NCBI GenBank assembly: GCA_947458155.1
Contig: CANGZM010000006.1
Coordinates: 1 to 35,544 of the forward strand
Direction: 5' to 3'
DNA from: Synechococcaceae cyanobacterium
GTDB lineage: Bacteria > Cyanobacteriota > Cyanobacteriia > PCC-6307 > Cyanobiaceae
Length of the DNA: 35,544 nt
The notes beneath the pieces are model-generated. The model saw nothing but the letters and a program-made list of their open reading frames with translations, was not told the origin of the DNA and made no database searches. Below are positions 26,233 to 35,439 of this stretch, one piece after another. The position numbers and the translations under genes were made by a program. Position 1 is the stretch's first letter, and each line of letters starts with the position of its first letter.

Positions 26233-28236
26233 TCAGAGCGCCTTTGCCTTCGCCACGACGTTTTCGACGGTAAAGCCGAATTTTTCCATGCACAGAGGTC
26301 CAGGGGCGGAGGCTCCGAATCGGTCGATTGAGACGACGGCACCATCAAAACCTGTGTATTTGTGCCATCCAAACGAGGAGGAGGCCTCGACTACAACGCG
26401 ACGACGGACGGCAGCGGGCAGGACGGATTCGCGATAGGCCGAATCCTGCTCTTCGAACAGTTCGATACAGGGCATCGAAACCACCCGCACTTGGCGACCT
26501 TCGCCACGCAGGCTGGCCGCTGCTTTGACACAAAGGTCAAGTTCGGTGCCGGAGCCGATCAGGATGATCTCGGGCGTGCCCTGGCTGTCTTCCAAGATGT
26601 AACCCCCCTTGGCCACGGCAGCGGCTGAGGAATTGGCTTGATTGGCCACCGCCTGACGGCTGAGCGCCAGCACCGTTGGACGCTTGCGATTGGTCACCGC
26701 GACTTGGTAGGCACCACTGGTTTCATTGCCGTCACCGGGGCGAATCACCAGCAGGTTCGGGATGGCGCGGAGATTGGCCAGGGTCTCAATCGGTTGGTGC
26801 GTGGGACCGTCTTCTCCCAGACCAATCGAGTCGTGGGTGAGCACATAGATCACGCCCAGTTCGGAAAGGGCGGATAGGCGGATGGCCCCGATCATGTAAC
26901 CAGCAAAGACCAGAAAGGTGCCGCCGTAGGGAACCAGGCCACTGTTGTGATAAGCGATGCCATTAAGGATCGCAGCCATGGCGTGTTCACGAACCCCGAA
27001 GTGCAGGTAGCGGTTGGCCTCGCTGCCTTTTTGGAAGCTCTTTTCTCCCTTGATGTCGGTCAAGTTGGAGTGGGTGAGGTCCGCAGAACCGCCGATGAGT
27101 TCGGGTAGCCGTGGAGCGATGGCATTCAGACAGTTAAAAGAATGCTGCCGGGTCGCCAGGCCTTTGTCTGCCGGGGTGTATTGGGGAAGATCGGCATCCC
27201 AACCCTGGGGCAGCTCGCCACGCAACATCCGTTCAAACAAGGCCGCTTCGCTGGCGTATTGGCTGCGGTAGGCAGCAAGGGTGGAGTTCCATTCCGTTTC
27301 GGCACTCTCGCCACGTCCAAGGGCTTGACGCCAATGGTCGTAGGCCTCCTGGGGCACTTCAAAGGGGCCGTAGCTCCATTCGAGAGCCTGGCGGGTCAGT
27401 TCGGCTTCGTCCGCTCCCAGGGCTGCACCATGGACTCCGGCCGTGTTGGCTTTGTTGGGTGAGCCGTAGCCGATTGTAGTTGTTATTTTGATCAGACTTG
27501 GTTTGTCGCTGACGGCTTTGGCGGCCAGAATTGCCTTGGCAATGCCCTCCACATCGGTATTGCCCTCGGCCACATGCTGGACGTGCCAGCCGTAGGACTC
27601 ATAACGCTTTAGTACGTCTTCAGTGAAGGAAACCGAGGTGTCTCCATCAATGGTGATGTGGTTGTCGTCATAGAGGGCAATCAGCTTGCCCAGACCAAGA
27701 TGGCCGGCCAAAGAGGCTGCTTCAGACGAAACACCCTCTTGGTTGCAGCCATCTCCCATCAATACATAGGTGTAATGGTCGACAAGGTTGAGGCCGGGCC
27801 GGTTGAACTTGGCGGCTAAATGGGCCTCGGCGATGGCCAGGCCCACGGCGTTGGAAATGCCCTGACCTAAAGGACCGGTGGTCACTTCCACCCCGGGGGT
27901 CTCAAAGGTTTCGGGGTGACCTGGGGTTTTGGAACCCCACTGCCGGAACTGCTTGATGTCCTCAATCGTTACCGAGTCATAGCCGGTGAGGTGCAGTAAG
28001 GCGTAAAGAAGCATGCAGCCGTGGCCAGCGGACAGCACAAAGCGATCCCGATTAAACCACTTGGGATTTTTGGGATTATGGCGCAGAATTCTGTCCCAGA
28101 GGGCGAAGGCCATGGGTGCCGTGCCCATGGGCAACCCCGGGTGGCCAGAGTTGGACTTGTTGATCGCGTCGACCGCCAAAAAGCGGATGCTGTTGATGCA
28201 AAGGCTCTCGACCGAAGTGGTGGTGGCTACGACCAT
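26233..28236 (-). CDS. tkt: Transketolase
   Basis: Transketolase moves two-carbon units between sugar phosphates in the Calvin cycle and the pentose phosphate pathway, using thiamine pyrophosphate. The 667 residues match the family. Landmarks are [20 protein letters not shown] near residue 17, the thiamine diphosphate/Mg motif [20 protein letters not shown] near 160, and the Pyr-domain stretch [20 protein letters not shown] near 475. The gene depends on the cofactor whose synthesis the nearby thiC controls. It follows fabF by 84 bases and shares its direction, ending at the terminator at 26137. Confidence 0.97.
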   Translation of the reverse strand: MVVATTTSVESLCINSIRFLAVDAINKSNSGHPGLPMGTAPMAFALWDRILRHNPKNPKWFNRDRFVLSAGHGCMLLYALLHLTGYDSVTIEDIKQFRQWGSKTPGHPETFETPGVEVTTGPLGQGISNAVGLAIAEAHLAAKFNRPGLNLVDHYTYVLMGDGCNQEGVSSEAASLAGHLGLGKLIALYDDNHITIDGDTSVSFTEDVLKRYESYGWHVQHVAEGNTDVEGIAKAILAAKAVSDKPSLIKITTTIGYGSPNKANTAGVHGAALGADEAELTRQALEWSYGPFEVPQEAYDHWRQALGRGESAETEWNSTLAAYRSQYASEAALFERMLRGELPQGWDADLPQYTPADKGLATRQHSFNCLNAIAPRLPELIGGSADLTHSNLTDIKGEKSFQKGSEANRYLHFGVREHAMAAILNGIAYHNSGLVPYGGTFLVFAGYMIGAIRLSALSELGVIYVLTHDSIGLGEDGPTHQPIETLANLRAIPNLLVIRPGDGNETSGAYQVAVTNRKRPTVLALSRQAVANQANSSAAAVAKGGYILEDSQGTPEIILIGSGTELDLCVKAAASLRGEGRQVRVVSMPCIELFEEQDSAYRESVLPAAVRRRVVVEASSSFGWHKYTGFDGAVVSIDRFGASAPGPLCMEKFGFTVENVVAKAKAL

Positions 28237-28320
28237 GGCGGAACGCGGTAAGGGGGGAGAAGGGGCTTGGAAACGGAGGACTTCCGACGCAACTGGGCGT
28301 GACCCGCGACGGGGCTTTGC

Positions 28321-29568
28321 TCAGGTGAAACGCCGGAACGCTAGGCAGACGTTGTGACCGCCAAACCCGAAGGAGTTGGAGAGTACGACGTTCACGCTGT
28401 GGTCGCGGGCCACATTGGGGACCACATCAAGATCGCAGGCTGGATCTGGAGTGTGGTAATTGATCGTAGGTGGCACCAGGTTGTTGCCGATGGCCAGGAC
28501 GGAGGCTACGGCTTCAATGCCGCCACTGCCGCCCAGCAAATGTCCGGTCATCGACTTGGTGGAACTGATCGGAATCTGACGAGCCCGATCTCCCAGAGCT
28601 GATTTAATGGCAGCGGTTTCGTTGCTGTCGTTGGCCTGGGTGCTTGTGCCGTGGGCATTGACGTAATCAACGTCCTCGGGCTGCAGGCGGGCATCAACCA
28701 GGGTCAGGCGCATGGCTTCGGCACCGCCCACGCCACCGGGTGACGGAGAGGTGATGTGGTGGGCATCACAAGTGGTGCCATAGCCGACGATTTCAGCCAG
28801 AGGTGTGACCCCTCGGGCCAGGGCATGGTCGAGGCTTTCAAGCACGAGCATGCCAGCCCCCTCTCCAATTACAAAGCCATTGCGTTCCAAGTCGAAAGGG
28901 CGACTGGCGGTTGCCGGATCGTCGTTGCGGAACGAGAGGGCCTTGGCGCTGGCGAAGGCCGCCACCCCAAGCGGTGTGATTGCCGATTCGGCCCCGCCGC
29001 AAACCATGACATCAGCGAGACCAAGCTGGATCTGACGAAAAGCGTCGCCGATGGCATTGGAGCCGGCGGCGCAGGCGGTGGCCACCGCACTGCTGGGACC
29101 ACGGGCGCCCAGGGCGATTGCCGTCAGTCCGGTGGCCATGTTGGGAATCATCATGGGCACGCAGAAGGGGGTGACCCGATCCGGCCCACGGTCATTGAGC
29201 ACCTGGGCCTGGGTCTCCATCATCAGTAGACCGCCCACGCCCGATCCAATCGAGACTCCGACTCGATTGCGGTTGCTGTCGTCAATGCTGAGACCCGCAT
29301 CCTGGACAGCTTGCTTGGCGGCCACGACCCCGAACTGACAAAAACGATCCCAGCGTTTGGCTTCTTTGGGTTCCAGCCAGCCTGCGGGTTCAAAGTTCTT
29401 GACCTCGGCCGCAAAGCGACAGGCGTGCCGAGACGCATCAAAAAGGGTGATGGCGGCCACGCCATTACGACCGCTGCGCAGTCCTTCCCAATACTGGGCC
29501 ACATCGTTGCCGATCGGCGTGACCGCTCCAAGACCGGTGACCACGACGCGGCGGAGTGCCTCCACCAT
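28321..29568 (-). CDS. fabF: 3-oxoacyl-[acyl-carrier-protein] synthase II
   Basis: FabF condenses acyl-ACP with malonyl-ACP in fatty acid elongation. The 415-residue protein shows the thiolase fold with the nucleophile in TACAAGSNAIGDA near residue 168 and the two catalytic histidines in NAHGTSTQANDSNE near 307 and SNSFGFGGHNVC near 400. GEGAGMLVLE and STKSMTGHLLGGSG with its lysine are also present. The start MVEALRRVVVTGLG at 29568 is 6 bases after the acpP stop, so the two are one unit. Confidence 0.97.
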   Translation of the reverse strand: MVEALRRVVVTGLGAVTPIGNDVAQYWEGLRSGRNGVAAITLFDASRHACRFAAEVKNFEPAGWLEPKEAKRWDRFCQFGVVAAKQAVQDAGLSIDDSNRNRVGVSIGSGVGGLLMMETQAQVLNDRGPDRVTPFCVPMMIPNMATGLTAIALGARGPSSAVATACAAGSNAIGDAFRQIQLGLADVMVCGGAESAITPLGVAAFASAKALSFRNDDPATASRPFDLERNGFVIGEGAGMLVLESLDHALARGVTPLAEIVGYGTTCDAHHITSPSPGGVGGAEAMRLTLVDARLQPEDVDYVNAHGTSTQANDSNETAAIKSALGDRARQIPISSTKSMTGHLLGGSGGIEAVASVLAIGNNLVPPTINYHTPDPACDLDVVPNVARDHSVNVVLSNSFGFGGHNVCLAFRRFT

Positions 29569-29574
29569 GGACGA

Positions 29575-29817
29575 TCAGGCCTGTTTTTCGAGGATGTACT
29601 TAACGGCATCGCCAACAGTGGTGATGCCTTCTGCGGCCTCATCGGGAATTTCGATGTCGAAAGATTCCTCCAGGGCCATGACCAGTTCGACGGTGTCGAG
29701 GGAGTCCGCGCCCAGGTCGTTTTGAAAATTCGATTCGGGTTTCACTTCAGCGGCATCGACGCTGAGTTGATCGGCAACGATCGAACGGACTTTCTCGAAG
29801 ATCGCTTCCTGGGACAT
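29575..29817 (-). CDS. acpP: Acyl carrier protein
   Basis: The 80-residue acidic four-helix protein carries the growing acyl chain on a phosphopantetheine arm attached to the serine in [19 protein letters not shown], near residue 39. I use ATG 29817 ([18 protein letters not shown]), the normal start; the track's longer ORF to 29946 reads into the shared psaC upstream region. It is first in acpP-fabF-tkt and divergent from psaC with about 160 bases between the two starts. Confidence 0.97.
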   Translation of the reverse strand: MSQEAIFEKVRSIVADQLSVDAAEVKPESNFQNDLGADSLDTVELVMALEESFDIEIPDEAAEGITTVGDAVKYILEKQA

Positions 29818-29891
29818 GGCCGCTGGAGACAGTGGTTGGCATCCTACGGGTCGTCCAGGACCTGGCCCCCGCGCCGTATGAACAAGGGTGA

Positions 29892-30227
<336 letters not shown>

Positions 30228-30255
30228 GACCGGTTGCCAGCCGCCATAAGCTCAT

Positions 30256-30279
30256 GCCCGGCCTGCGCCGGGCTTTTTT
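30256..30279 (+). terminator. Intrinsic terminator after psaC
   Basis: GCCCGGC, loop ctgc, GCCGGGC, then six T. It is a strong textbook signal 28 bases after the psaC stop and only 23 bases before the glmS start. Confidence 0.9.
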
Positions 30280-30302
30280 GTGTGTGGCGCTCCCCTTCCC
30301 CC

Positions 30303-32228
30303 ATGTGCGGCATCGTTGCCCTGATCGGTTCGAGAGAGGCTGCGCCCCAGTTGCTGGAGGGGTTGCGACAGCTCGAATACCGCGGTTATGACTCCGCCGG
30401 CATCGCCACGGTGGAGGCCCTGCCGGATGGGGGCGGGGCTCCCCAAGGGCGCCTGCATTGCCTCAAGGCCGAGGGCAAGTTGTTGAACCTGACCGCCCGT
30501 TGGGAAGAGCAGGGTGCCCCGGGCCATTGCGGCATCGGCCATACCCGCTGGGCCACCCATGGCAAACCGGAAGAACGCAATGCCCATCCTCATTTAGATG
30601 GCAGTGGTCAACTGGCCGTTGTTCAGAACGGCATCATCGAAAATCACCGCAGTTTGCGCGAGCTCCTCCAGGCCGAGGGGGTGGTGTTCCGTTCTGACAC
30701 GGATACCGAGGTCATTCCCCACCTCTTGGCCCGTCGCTTGGATGCGCTGGAGAAGGAGGGCCACCAGATCGATGCTGCCCTGCTGCTGAGAGCCCTGCAG
30801 GAGGTGCTGCCCAGTTTGCTTGGCGCCTATGCCCTGGCGGTGGTCTGGGCGCGGGTGCCTGGGGCCCTGGTGGTGGCGCGGCGCCAGGCCCCATTGCTGA
30901 TTGGTCTGGGGGAGGGAGAGTTTCTCTGCGCCAGCGATACGCCCGCCCTGGCTGGCTTCACCCGCACGATCCTGCCGATGGAAGACGGCGAGGTGGCGTT
31001 GCTGACGCCCCTGGGCATAGAGCTGTACAACGCCACCGGTGAGCGGGTGCAGCGCAACCCCAGCCTGCTGAGTGGTACCGAGCACGTGGCGGACAAGCGC
31101 AGCTTCCGCCATTTCATGCTCAAGGAGATCCATGAGCAGCCCGAGACCGCCGCGCTCTGGGTGGCCCGCCACCTGCCCGAGGGAGCCTTGGTGGCCTTGC
31201 CCCTGGATGAGGAGGTTTACAGCGGTGTGGAGCGGATTCAGATCCTGGCCTGCGGCACCAGTCGCCATGCGGCCCAGGTGGGTGCCTACCTGTTGGAGCA
31301 GGTGGCGGGCCTGCCCACGACCGTGTTCTATGCGAGTGAATTCCGCTACGCACCGCCACCCCTTTCGCCCCAAATGCTCACGATCGGCGTCACCCAGTCC
31401 GGGGAGACCGCCGACACCCTCGCAGCCCTGATCATGGAACAGGACCGACGCCAGCGTCACGGCGACCCGGCCTATGCCCCGCGCATGCTGGGGATTACCA
31501 ATCGGCCCGAAAGTTCGTTGGGGCGGCTGGTGAGCCACATTCTGGATATTGGCGCCGGGATTGAAGTGGGAGTGGCCGCCACGAAGACTTTCATGGGCCA
31601 ACTGTTGGCCTTCTATGGCCTCGCTTTGGCCTTCGCTGAGCGGCGGGCAGCGGCGGGCCTGCGGCAGCCGGGGCTGCCGGACCACGGGCGGCTGCTGGCC
31701 CTCGTCGCCCAATTACGGCAATTGCCGGCCCAGTTACAAGCTCTTGTTGAGGACCACGACCGCCGTTGCGCCGAGCTGGCCCACCTGTTCAGCGATACCC
31801 AGGATGTCATTTTTCTGGGCAGGGGCATTAATTATCCGATTGCCATGGAGGGGGCCCTCAAGCTCAAGGAAATCAGCTACATCCATGCCGAGGGCTACCC
31901 GGCCGGTGAGATGAAGCATGGACCTATCGCCTTGCTTGATGCCCGCGTTCCCGTGGTGTCGATTGCCGTGCCGGGGACGGTGTTTGAAAAGGTGCTCTCC
32001 AATGCCCAGGAGGCCAAGGCCCGGGATGCCCGTTTGATCGGTGTTGCCCCGGCCTGTCCGGACACCGAGCTGTTCGATACCCTGCTGCCCCTGCCGGTGG
32101 TGGATGAATTGTTGAGTCCCCTGCTGACGGTGATCCCGATGCAGTTGCTCAGTTATCACATTGCCGCGCACCGCGGTTTGGATGTCGATCAGCCCCGCAA
32201 TCTGGCCAAGAGTGTCACGGTGGAATAA
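30303..32228 (+). CDS. glmS: Glutamine-fructose-6-phosphate aminotransferase (isomerizing)
   Basis: GlmS makes glucosamine-6-phosphate for peptidoglycan and lipopolysaccharide. The 641-residue protein starts MCGIVALIGSREAAPQLLEG, so Cys2 becomes the N-terminal nucleophile of the glutaminase half after removal of Met; the frame's earlier Met at 30234 would lie before the psaC terminator and cannot be right. Also seen are GHTRWATHGKPEERNAHPH near residue 80, the two SIS sugar domains (LACGTSRHAAQVG near 315; FLGRGINYPIAMEGALKLKE near 502), and the family ending PRNLAKSVTVE. It is slightly longer than usual because of a few insertions. With mreBCD, it serves cell-wall synthesis. Confidence 0.96.
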   Translation: MCGIVALIGSREAAPQLLEGLRQLEYRGYDSAGIATVEALPDGGGAPQGRLHCLKAEGKLLNLTARWEEQGAPGHCGIGHTRWATHGKPEERNAHPHLDGSGQLAVVQNGIIENHRSLRELLQAEGVVFRSDTDTEVIPHLLARRLDALEKEGHQIDAALLLRALQEVLPSLLGAYALAVVWARVPGALVVARRQAPLLIGLGEGEFLCASDTPALAGFTRTILPMEDGEVALLTPLGIELYNATGERVQRNPSLLSGTEHVADKRSFRHFMLKEIHEQPETAALWVARHLPEGALVALPLDEEVYSGVERIQILACGTSRHAAQVGAYLLEQVAGLPTTVFYASEFRYAPPPLSPQMLTIGVTQSGETADTLAALIMEQDRRQRHGDPAYAPRMLGITNRPESSLGRLVSHILDIGAGIEVGVAATKTFMGQLLAFYGLALAFAERRAAAGLRQPGLPDHGRLLALVAQLRQLPAQLQALVEDHDRRCAELAHLFSDTQDVIFLGRGINYPIAMEGALKLKEISYIHAEGYPAGEMKHGPIALLDARVPVVSIAVPGTVFEKVLSNAQEAKARDARLIGVAPACPDTELFDTLLPLPVVDELLSPLLTVIPMQLLSYHIAAHRGLDVDQPRNLAKSVTVE

Positions 32229-32260
32229 ATCGCAACGCCTTCTTGAAGGATCTGGGCAGT

Positions 32261-32893
32261 TCAGAGTTCCAGCAGTCCTGGCGGAGGAGTGAGTCCGATC
32301 CAGCCTTCCTGGAGGTTGACGATCGGCACAATCGCCTCGACAAAGGGGATCAGCACCCGGCGGCCAGGGGCCGGCTGGCCGCCAGCCGGCGGCGACTCGG
32401 CTGGGGCAAGTTCCACCGCTAACAGATCGTTGCCGCCGTGGATGAGGTCGACCACCCGGCCGATCGGGTCCCCGGGGCTTGAAGGGGGTGCGGCAGCGTC
32501 AAGCAGGCGCACCTGGAGGCCCACCAGATCAAGCAGGTGGAACTCTCCGGGGGCCAGTTTCGGTCGTTGGCTGGCATCCACCAAAAACTCCTGATGGACC
32601 AGGGCCTCCGCTGCGTCGCGGCTGCTGACGCCGGCCAGACGGACCGCAAACAGGGATTTGCCTGGCAGTTGGCGTCCCCCCAGCAGCTCCACGGCCTGGG
32701 GCATGCCCTGGCGCGCCAGTAGCCAGCGCCGGCCTGGCTGGGTGAAGCGCTCGGGGAAATCACTGCGGGGCAGGATGCGCAGTTCGCCAGCCAGGCCCTG
32801 GGCCGCCACCAGGGTCCCTACCACCAGCAGGGGATTGCCCTCGGGACTCAGATGGTCGGCCTCGGGGGTTGGGGGGAATTCGTCGGCGTTCAC
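32261..32893 (-). CDS. rimM: Ribosome maturation factor RimM
   Basis: RimM helps form the head of the 30S subunit, with S19 as partner. The 210-residue protein has the N-terminal beta-barrel [20 protein letters not shown] near residues 23-42 and the PRC-barrel part with [15 protein letters not shown] near 118 and [19 protein letters not shown]. The PRC domain ends [20 protein letters not shown]. The first 20 residues are a variable leader. It converges on glmS with 32 bases between and is divergent from ndhS. Confidence 0.93.
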   Translation of the reverse strand: MNADEFPPTPEADHLSPEGNPLLVVGTLVAAQGLAGELRILPRSDFPERFTQPGRRWLLARQGMPQAVELLGGRQLPGKSLFAVRLAGVSSRDAAEALVHQEFLVDASQRPKLAPGEFHLLDLVGLQVRLLDAAAPPSSPGDPIGRVVDLIHGGNDLLAVELAPAESPPAGGQPAPGRRVLIPFVEAIVPIVNLQEGWIGLTPPPGLLEL

Positions 32894-33007
32894 GCGCTGG
32901 CCGGGGCGGTCAGCCCCCAGTGTGCAGTCTCGGTTGGGAAGGCCCCAAGCACCGATTCCGCTGGCGGGGCCGATAATGGCGCTGCTGGCCTTGATTCAGG
33001 AGCCCCG

Positions 33008-33190
33008 ATGACGACCCTGCCGATCCTGCCGGGCACCACGGTGGTGGTCAATGATCCACGTTCGATCTACAACGGCTACAAAGGCTTTGTGCAGCGCATC
33101 AGCGGCAGCCGTGCCGCGGTCTTGTTTGAGGGGGGCAACTGGGACAAGTTGGTCACCCTGCCGCTGGGGACCCTGTTGCAGGAGGGCTGA
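33008..33190 (+). CDS. ndhS: NAD(P)H dehydrogenase (NDH-1) subunit NdhS
   Basis: The 60-residue SH3-like protein reads ILPGTTVVVNDPRSIYNGYK, then GFVQRISGSRAAVLFEGGNW, DKLVTLPL. I recognise this as the NdhS (CRR31/Ssl0352) type, which helps NDH-1 bind ferredoxin for cyclic electron flow. ATG 33008 has AGGAG 5 bases upstream, so the start is firm. Its last 38 bases overlap the end of the RNase III gene on the other strand. It shares the photosynthetic theme with psaC a few kilobases away. Confidence 0.8.
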   Translation: MTTLPILPGTTVVVNDPRSIYNGYKGFVQRISGSRAAVLFEGGNWDKLVTLPLGTLLQEG

Positions 33191-33917
33191 TATCCAGGCT
33201 TGCCAGGGCGGCGCGGGCCGCCTGCTGTTCGGCCTGGCGGCGGGAGCCCCCCCAGCCTTCCCCCAGGTCCTCACTGCCGACCTCCACGCGGCAATGAAAA
33301 CGGCGGGGATCGCCATGGATCCGGCTGCGCTCTAGGCAGCAATAGGTCGGCAGACCGCGACGCTGGCCCTGGCTCCATTCTTGTAGAGCCGATTTCCAGT
33401 TGTGGCGATGGGGATCTTGCAGCAGTTCGGCGCTGGTCTTTTGCCAATGGGGTGTGAGCCACTGGAGCACCGGCTCCAGGCCGCCGTCTGAGCCCCCCCA
33501 GGCGATGAACAGGCCACCGATCAGGGCCTCGCAGCATTCGGCCAGCACGGTGGTCCGACCGGCCCGATCAGCGGCAGCCATGGCCCCCAGGTGCAGCAGG
33601 GGTTCGATGCCGCATGCCAGGGCGAGTTCCCCCAACCAACGATCGCTCACCAATTGGGCCCGCAGGGCGGAGCACTGGCCGACGCTGAGTTGGGGGTGGT
33701 GGCGGCGCAGGTAGAGGGAAGCGGCGAGGCGCAGTACGGCGTCGCCTAGGAATTCAAGCTGTTCGTGATCAACTGGCCGGCCGGCGGAACGGTGGCTGAG
33801 GGCCTCTTCGATGGGGGCGAGGGCGCTATCGCTGCTGCCGGGGCCAGCCGGCGCCGCCGGGTCCAGGCCGAGCCGGCGCAACAGCTCCAAAAGCAGGCGG
33901 CGACGCTGGGGAGTCAT
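33153..33917 (-). CDS. rnc: Ribonuclease III
   Basis: RNase III cuts double-stranded RNA during rRNA and mRNA processing. I use ATG 33917 (MTPQRRRLLLELLRRLGLDP), giving 254 residues. The nuclease domain has the signature DHEQLEFLGDAVLRLAAS near residue 50 and the second acidic site VLAECCEALIGGLFIAWG near 125, where the usual A-D-x-x-E is A-E-C-C-E. A double-stranded RNA-binding domain follows: NWKSALQEWSQGQRRGLPTY to the end near SRRQAEQQAARAALASL. The gene begins 35 bases downstream of the RNase P RNA and points the same way. Confidence 0.92.
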   Translation of the reverse strand: MTPQRRRLLLELLRRLGLDPAAPAGPGSSDSALAPIEEALSHRSAGRPVDHEQLEFLGDAVLRLAASLYLRRHHPQLSVGQCSALRAQLVSDRWLGELALACGIEPLLHLGAMAAADRAGRTTVLAECCEALIGGLFIAWGGSDGGLEPVLQWLTPHWQKTSAELLQDPHRHNWKSALQEWSQGQRRGLPTYCCLERSRIHGDPRRFHCRVEVGSEDLGEGWGGSRRQAEQQAARAALASLDISPPATGSPAAG

Positions 33918-33951
33918 GGAGGGGGGGCCGCCGGTGACAGGGGCCAAGGGG

Positions 33952-34363
33952 GTGAAAGCAGGACATAAGCCGGGTTCTGTTCTCGCTGGCACGCCAGCGG
34001 GGTGACCATCTGTCTGGGACCGCCGTTACCGACGGCCTCTAGCGGCGCACTTGAAGCGGGACGGGGAAGCTGGCCAACCGTTGTCCCTGGGCCTTGCTCC
34101 CAGCCGGGGTTTACCTAGCCGGCACCTCTCGATGCCGCTGGTGCGCTCTTACCGCACCCTTGCACCCTTGCCTGTGCACCTGGCGGGGCGAACCTCACCG
34201 GGGCCATCGGCGGTGTGTTTCTGTGGCACTGTCCTCACGGTCGCCCGCACTGGGCGTTACCCAGCAGGCCTGGCCATTGGGGAGCCCGGACTTTCCTCAA
34301 CCGAGTGATCAGCCAGCCCTAAGGCAGTCCGGCCCCCGATTGCGATCACCTCGCCTGCTTTCG
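33952..34363 (-). ncRNA. rnpB: RNase P RNA
   Basis: On the minus strand the 5' half contains the signature GAGGAAAGTCCGGGCTCCCC and the 3' end ACAACCCGGCTTATG-like sequence (observed as ACAGAACCCGGCTTATGTCC). The ends GAAAGCAGG (34362-34354) and CCTGCTTTC (33962-33954) pair perfectly to form P1. The length of about 410 bases fits a type A cyanobacterial RNase P RNA, which removes the 5' leaders of tRNA precursors. Both ends are set from the P1 pairing and could shift by a few bases. It lies directly upstream of rnc. Confidence 0.93.
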
Positions 34364-34432
34364 CAACCAGCTTAAAAGAGAGGCTCAATGGTGAGCTTCC
34401 CAGGAGCCCAGGGTGGAATAATGGTTTCCAGT

Positions 34433-34506
<74 letters not shown>

Positions 34507-34532
34507 TGATTCTGATCGATGCTGCCAATTAG

Positions 34533-34560
34533 AAAGCCCCAAATTTGTACATGGGCTTTT
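34533..34560. terminator. Bidirectional hairpin terminator between tRNA-Arg and hpsJ-like gene
   Basis: AAAGCCC and GGGCTTT form a 7-bp stem with a 13-base loop. T-runs follow on the plus strand (CTTTTG) and the stem itself ends in TTT on the minus strand. It lies 26 bases after the tRNA and just beyond the stop of the HpsJ-like gene, so it can serve both. Confidence 0.7.
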
Positions 34561-34573
34561 GATCGTCTTATTC

Positions 34574-35341
34574 CTAGCGGCGTCGGTTGGTTTTGGTGTG
34601 TGCATGAACACTAGTATTGTTTGCTACTTCATTTCTCTTGCCAAGGCTGCGGAAACCAAATCCATAGAGGAAGGCCATGGCGCCATCTCGCAACCATTTT
34701 AAAATCAAACCTTGCATGAGATTATTGCTATTTTTTTGGGATTGGTATTGGAGCCTTGAGACTTCAGTAGAAAGTTGTGAGAGTATCTGTTCTTTAACCG
34801 TAGCAATCGGTTCAAGCGGCTTGCCTGGGGGAAAATTCTGGATCCCAGCTTCACTGATGCCCGCTAGCAATGCAACTTCGTCTTGGGCAGCGCGAATCTT
34901 CGTCATGGCCCGAGTGAGATTAGTTGCTTTTTGTGTGGCTTCTCTATTGGCCGCAATTGATACGTTGTAGCTTGCCAGACCTTGCAGGGGTATGATCAGC
35001 AAAAATCCAAGGGCCGCAAGGGGGGCGAATTTTTGCACCCACTTGCGATGCTTGGAAATGATGGCCGATCGACGATCCATATGGTTGGCTAAAAGAATCA
35101 GTGCCGCACCGATTAGGGGTAGGAAAGCACGGTCCAGAAGCGAATCCAGGATCAGGGTTGGCCACCTGGGATCATTTATATTGGGCGGTATCCCCGCAGC
35201 GATAAATGAAACAATATAGATTCCAATCAGCACAACCGCTGCCCTGTCCAGGGCAGACGCTGAATACTTGCGGGTGCTTTGAGATGAAACCTGGCGGGAT
35301 GCTTGTGACGAAACCTGGTGGGTGGCTTGTGATGAATCCAT
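34574..35341 (-). CDS. HpsJ-like membrane protein
   Basis: The 255-residue protein has a Ser/Gln-rich N-terminus made of a repeated octapeptide (VSSQASRQ type). Membrane segments lie near residues 33-52 (VVLIGIYIVSFIAAGIP), 70-88 (AFLPLIGAALILLAN) and 107-127 (APLAALGFLLIIPLQGL). A soluble helical stretch (about 130-205) and a C-terminal hydrophobic segment (DGAMAFLYGFGF) follow. The wording LLDRAFLPLIGAAL followed by LLIIPLQ recalls the HpsJ family linked to cyanobacterial polysaccharide export and cyanoexosortase loci. The function is not established. The gene is AT-richer than its neighbours and sits next to a tRNA. Confidence 0.6.
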   Translation of the reverse strand: MDSSQATHQVSSQASRQVSSQSTRKYSASALDRAAVVLIGIYIVSFIAAGIPPNINDPRWPTLILDSLLDRAFLPLIGAALILLANHMDRRSAIISKHRKWVQKFAPLAALGFLLIIPLQGLASYNVSIAANREATQKATNLTRAMTKIRAAQDEVALLAGISEAGIQNFPPGKPLEPIATVKEQILSQLSTEVSRLQYQSQKNSNNLMQGLILKWLRDGAMAFLYGFGFRSLGKRNEVANNTSVHAHTKTNRRR

Positions 35342-35343
35342 GG
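35272..35343 (-). repeat. Three 24-bp direct repeats coding an octapeptide
   Basis: Three consecutive 24-bp units of the form gggNNgcttNtgaNgaaNcctggN (35272-35295, 35296-35319, 35320-35343) give in-frame copies of an eight-residue unit at the N-terminus of the HpsJ-like protein. The copies differ at several bases. The last unit crosses the start codon. Confidence 0.8.
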
Positions 35344-35439
35344 GCTTTAATTTAAGTCTAACATTTTTGCGCCCGGTTTAAAGTAAGACCAGGCGTCGGT
35401 GCTGGCGGGATCCTCGAACCAGCTAAGCAGGGACTGCCG

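Noticed and set aside
30594-31712. 372-residue minus-strand ORF
   Set aside because: Antisense shadow of glmS; composition rich in His, Gln, Gly and Arg typical of reverse frames in GC-rich genes.
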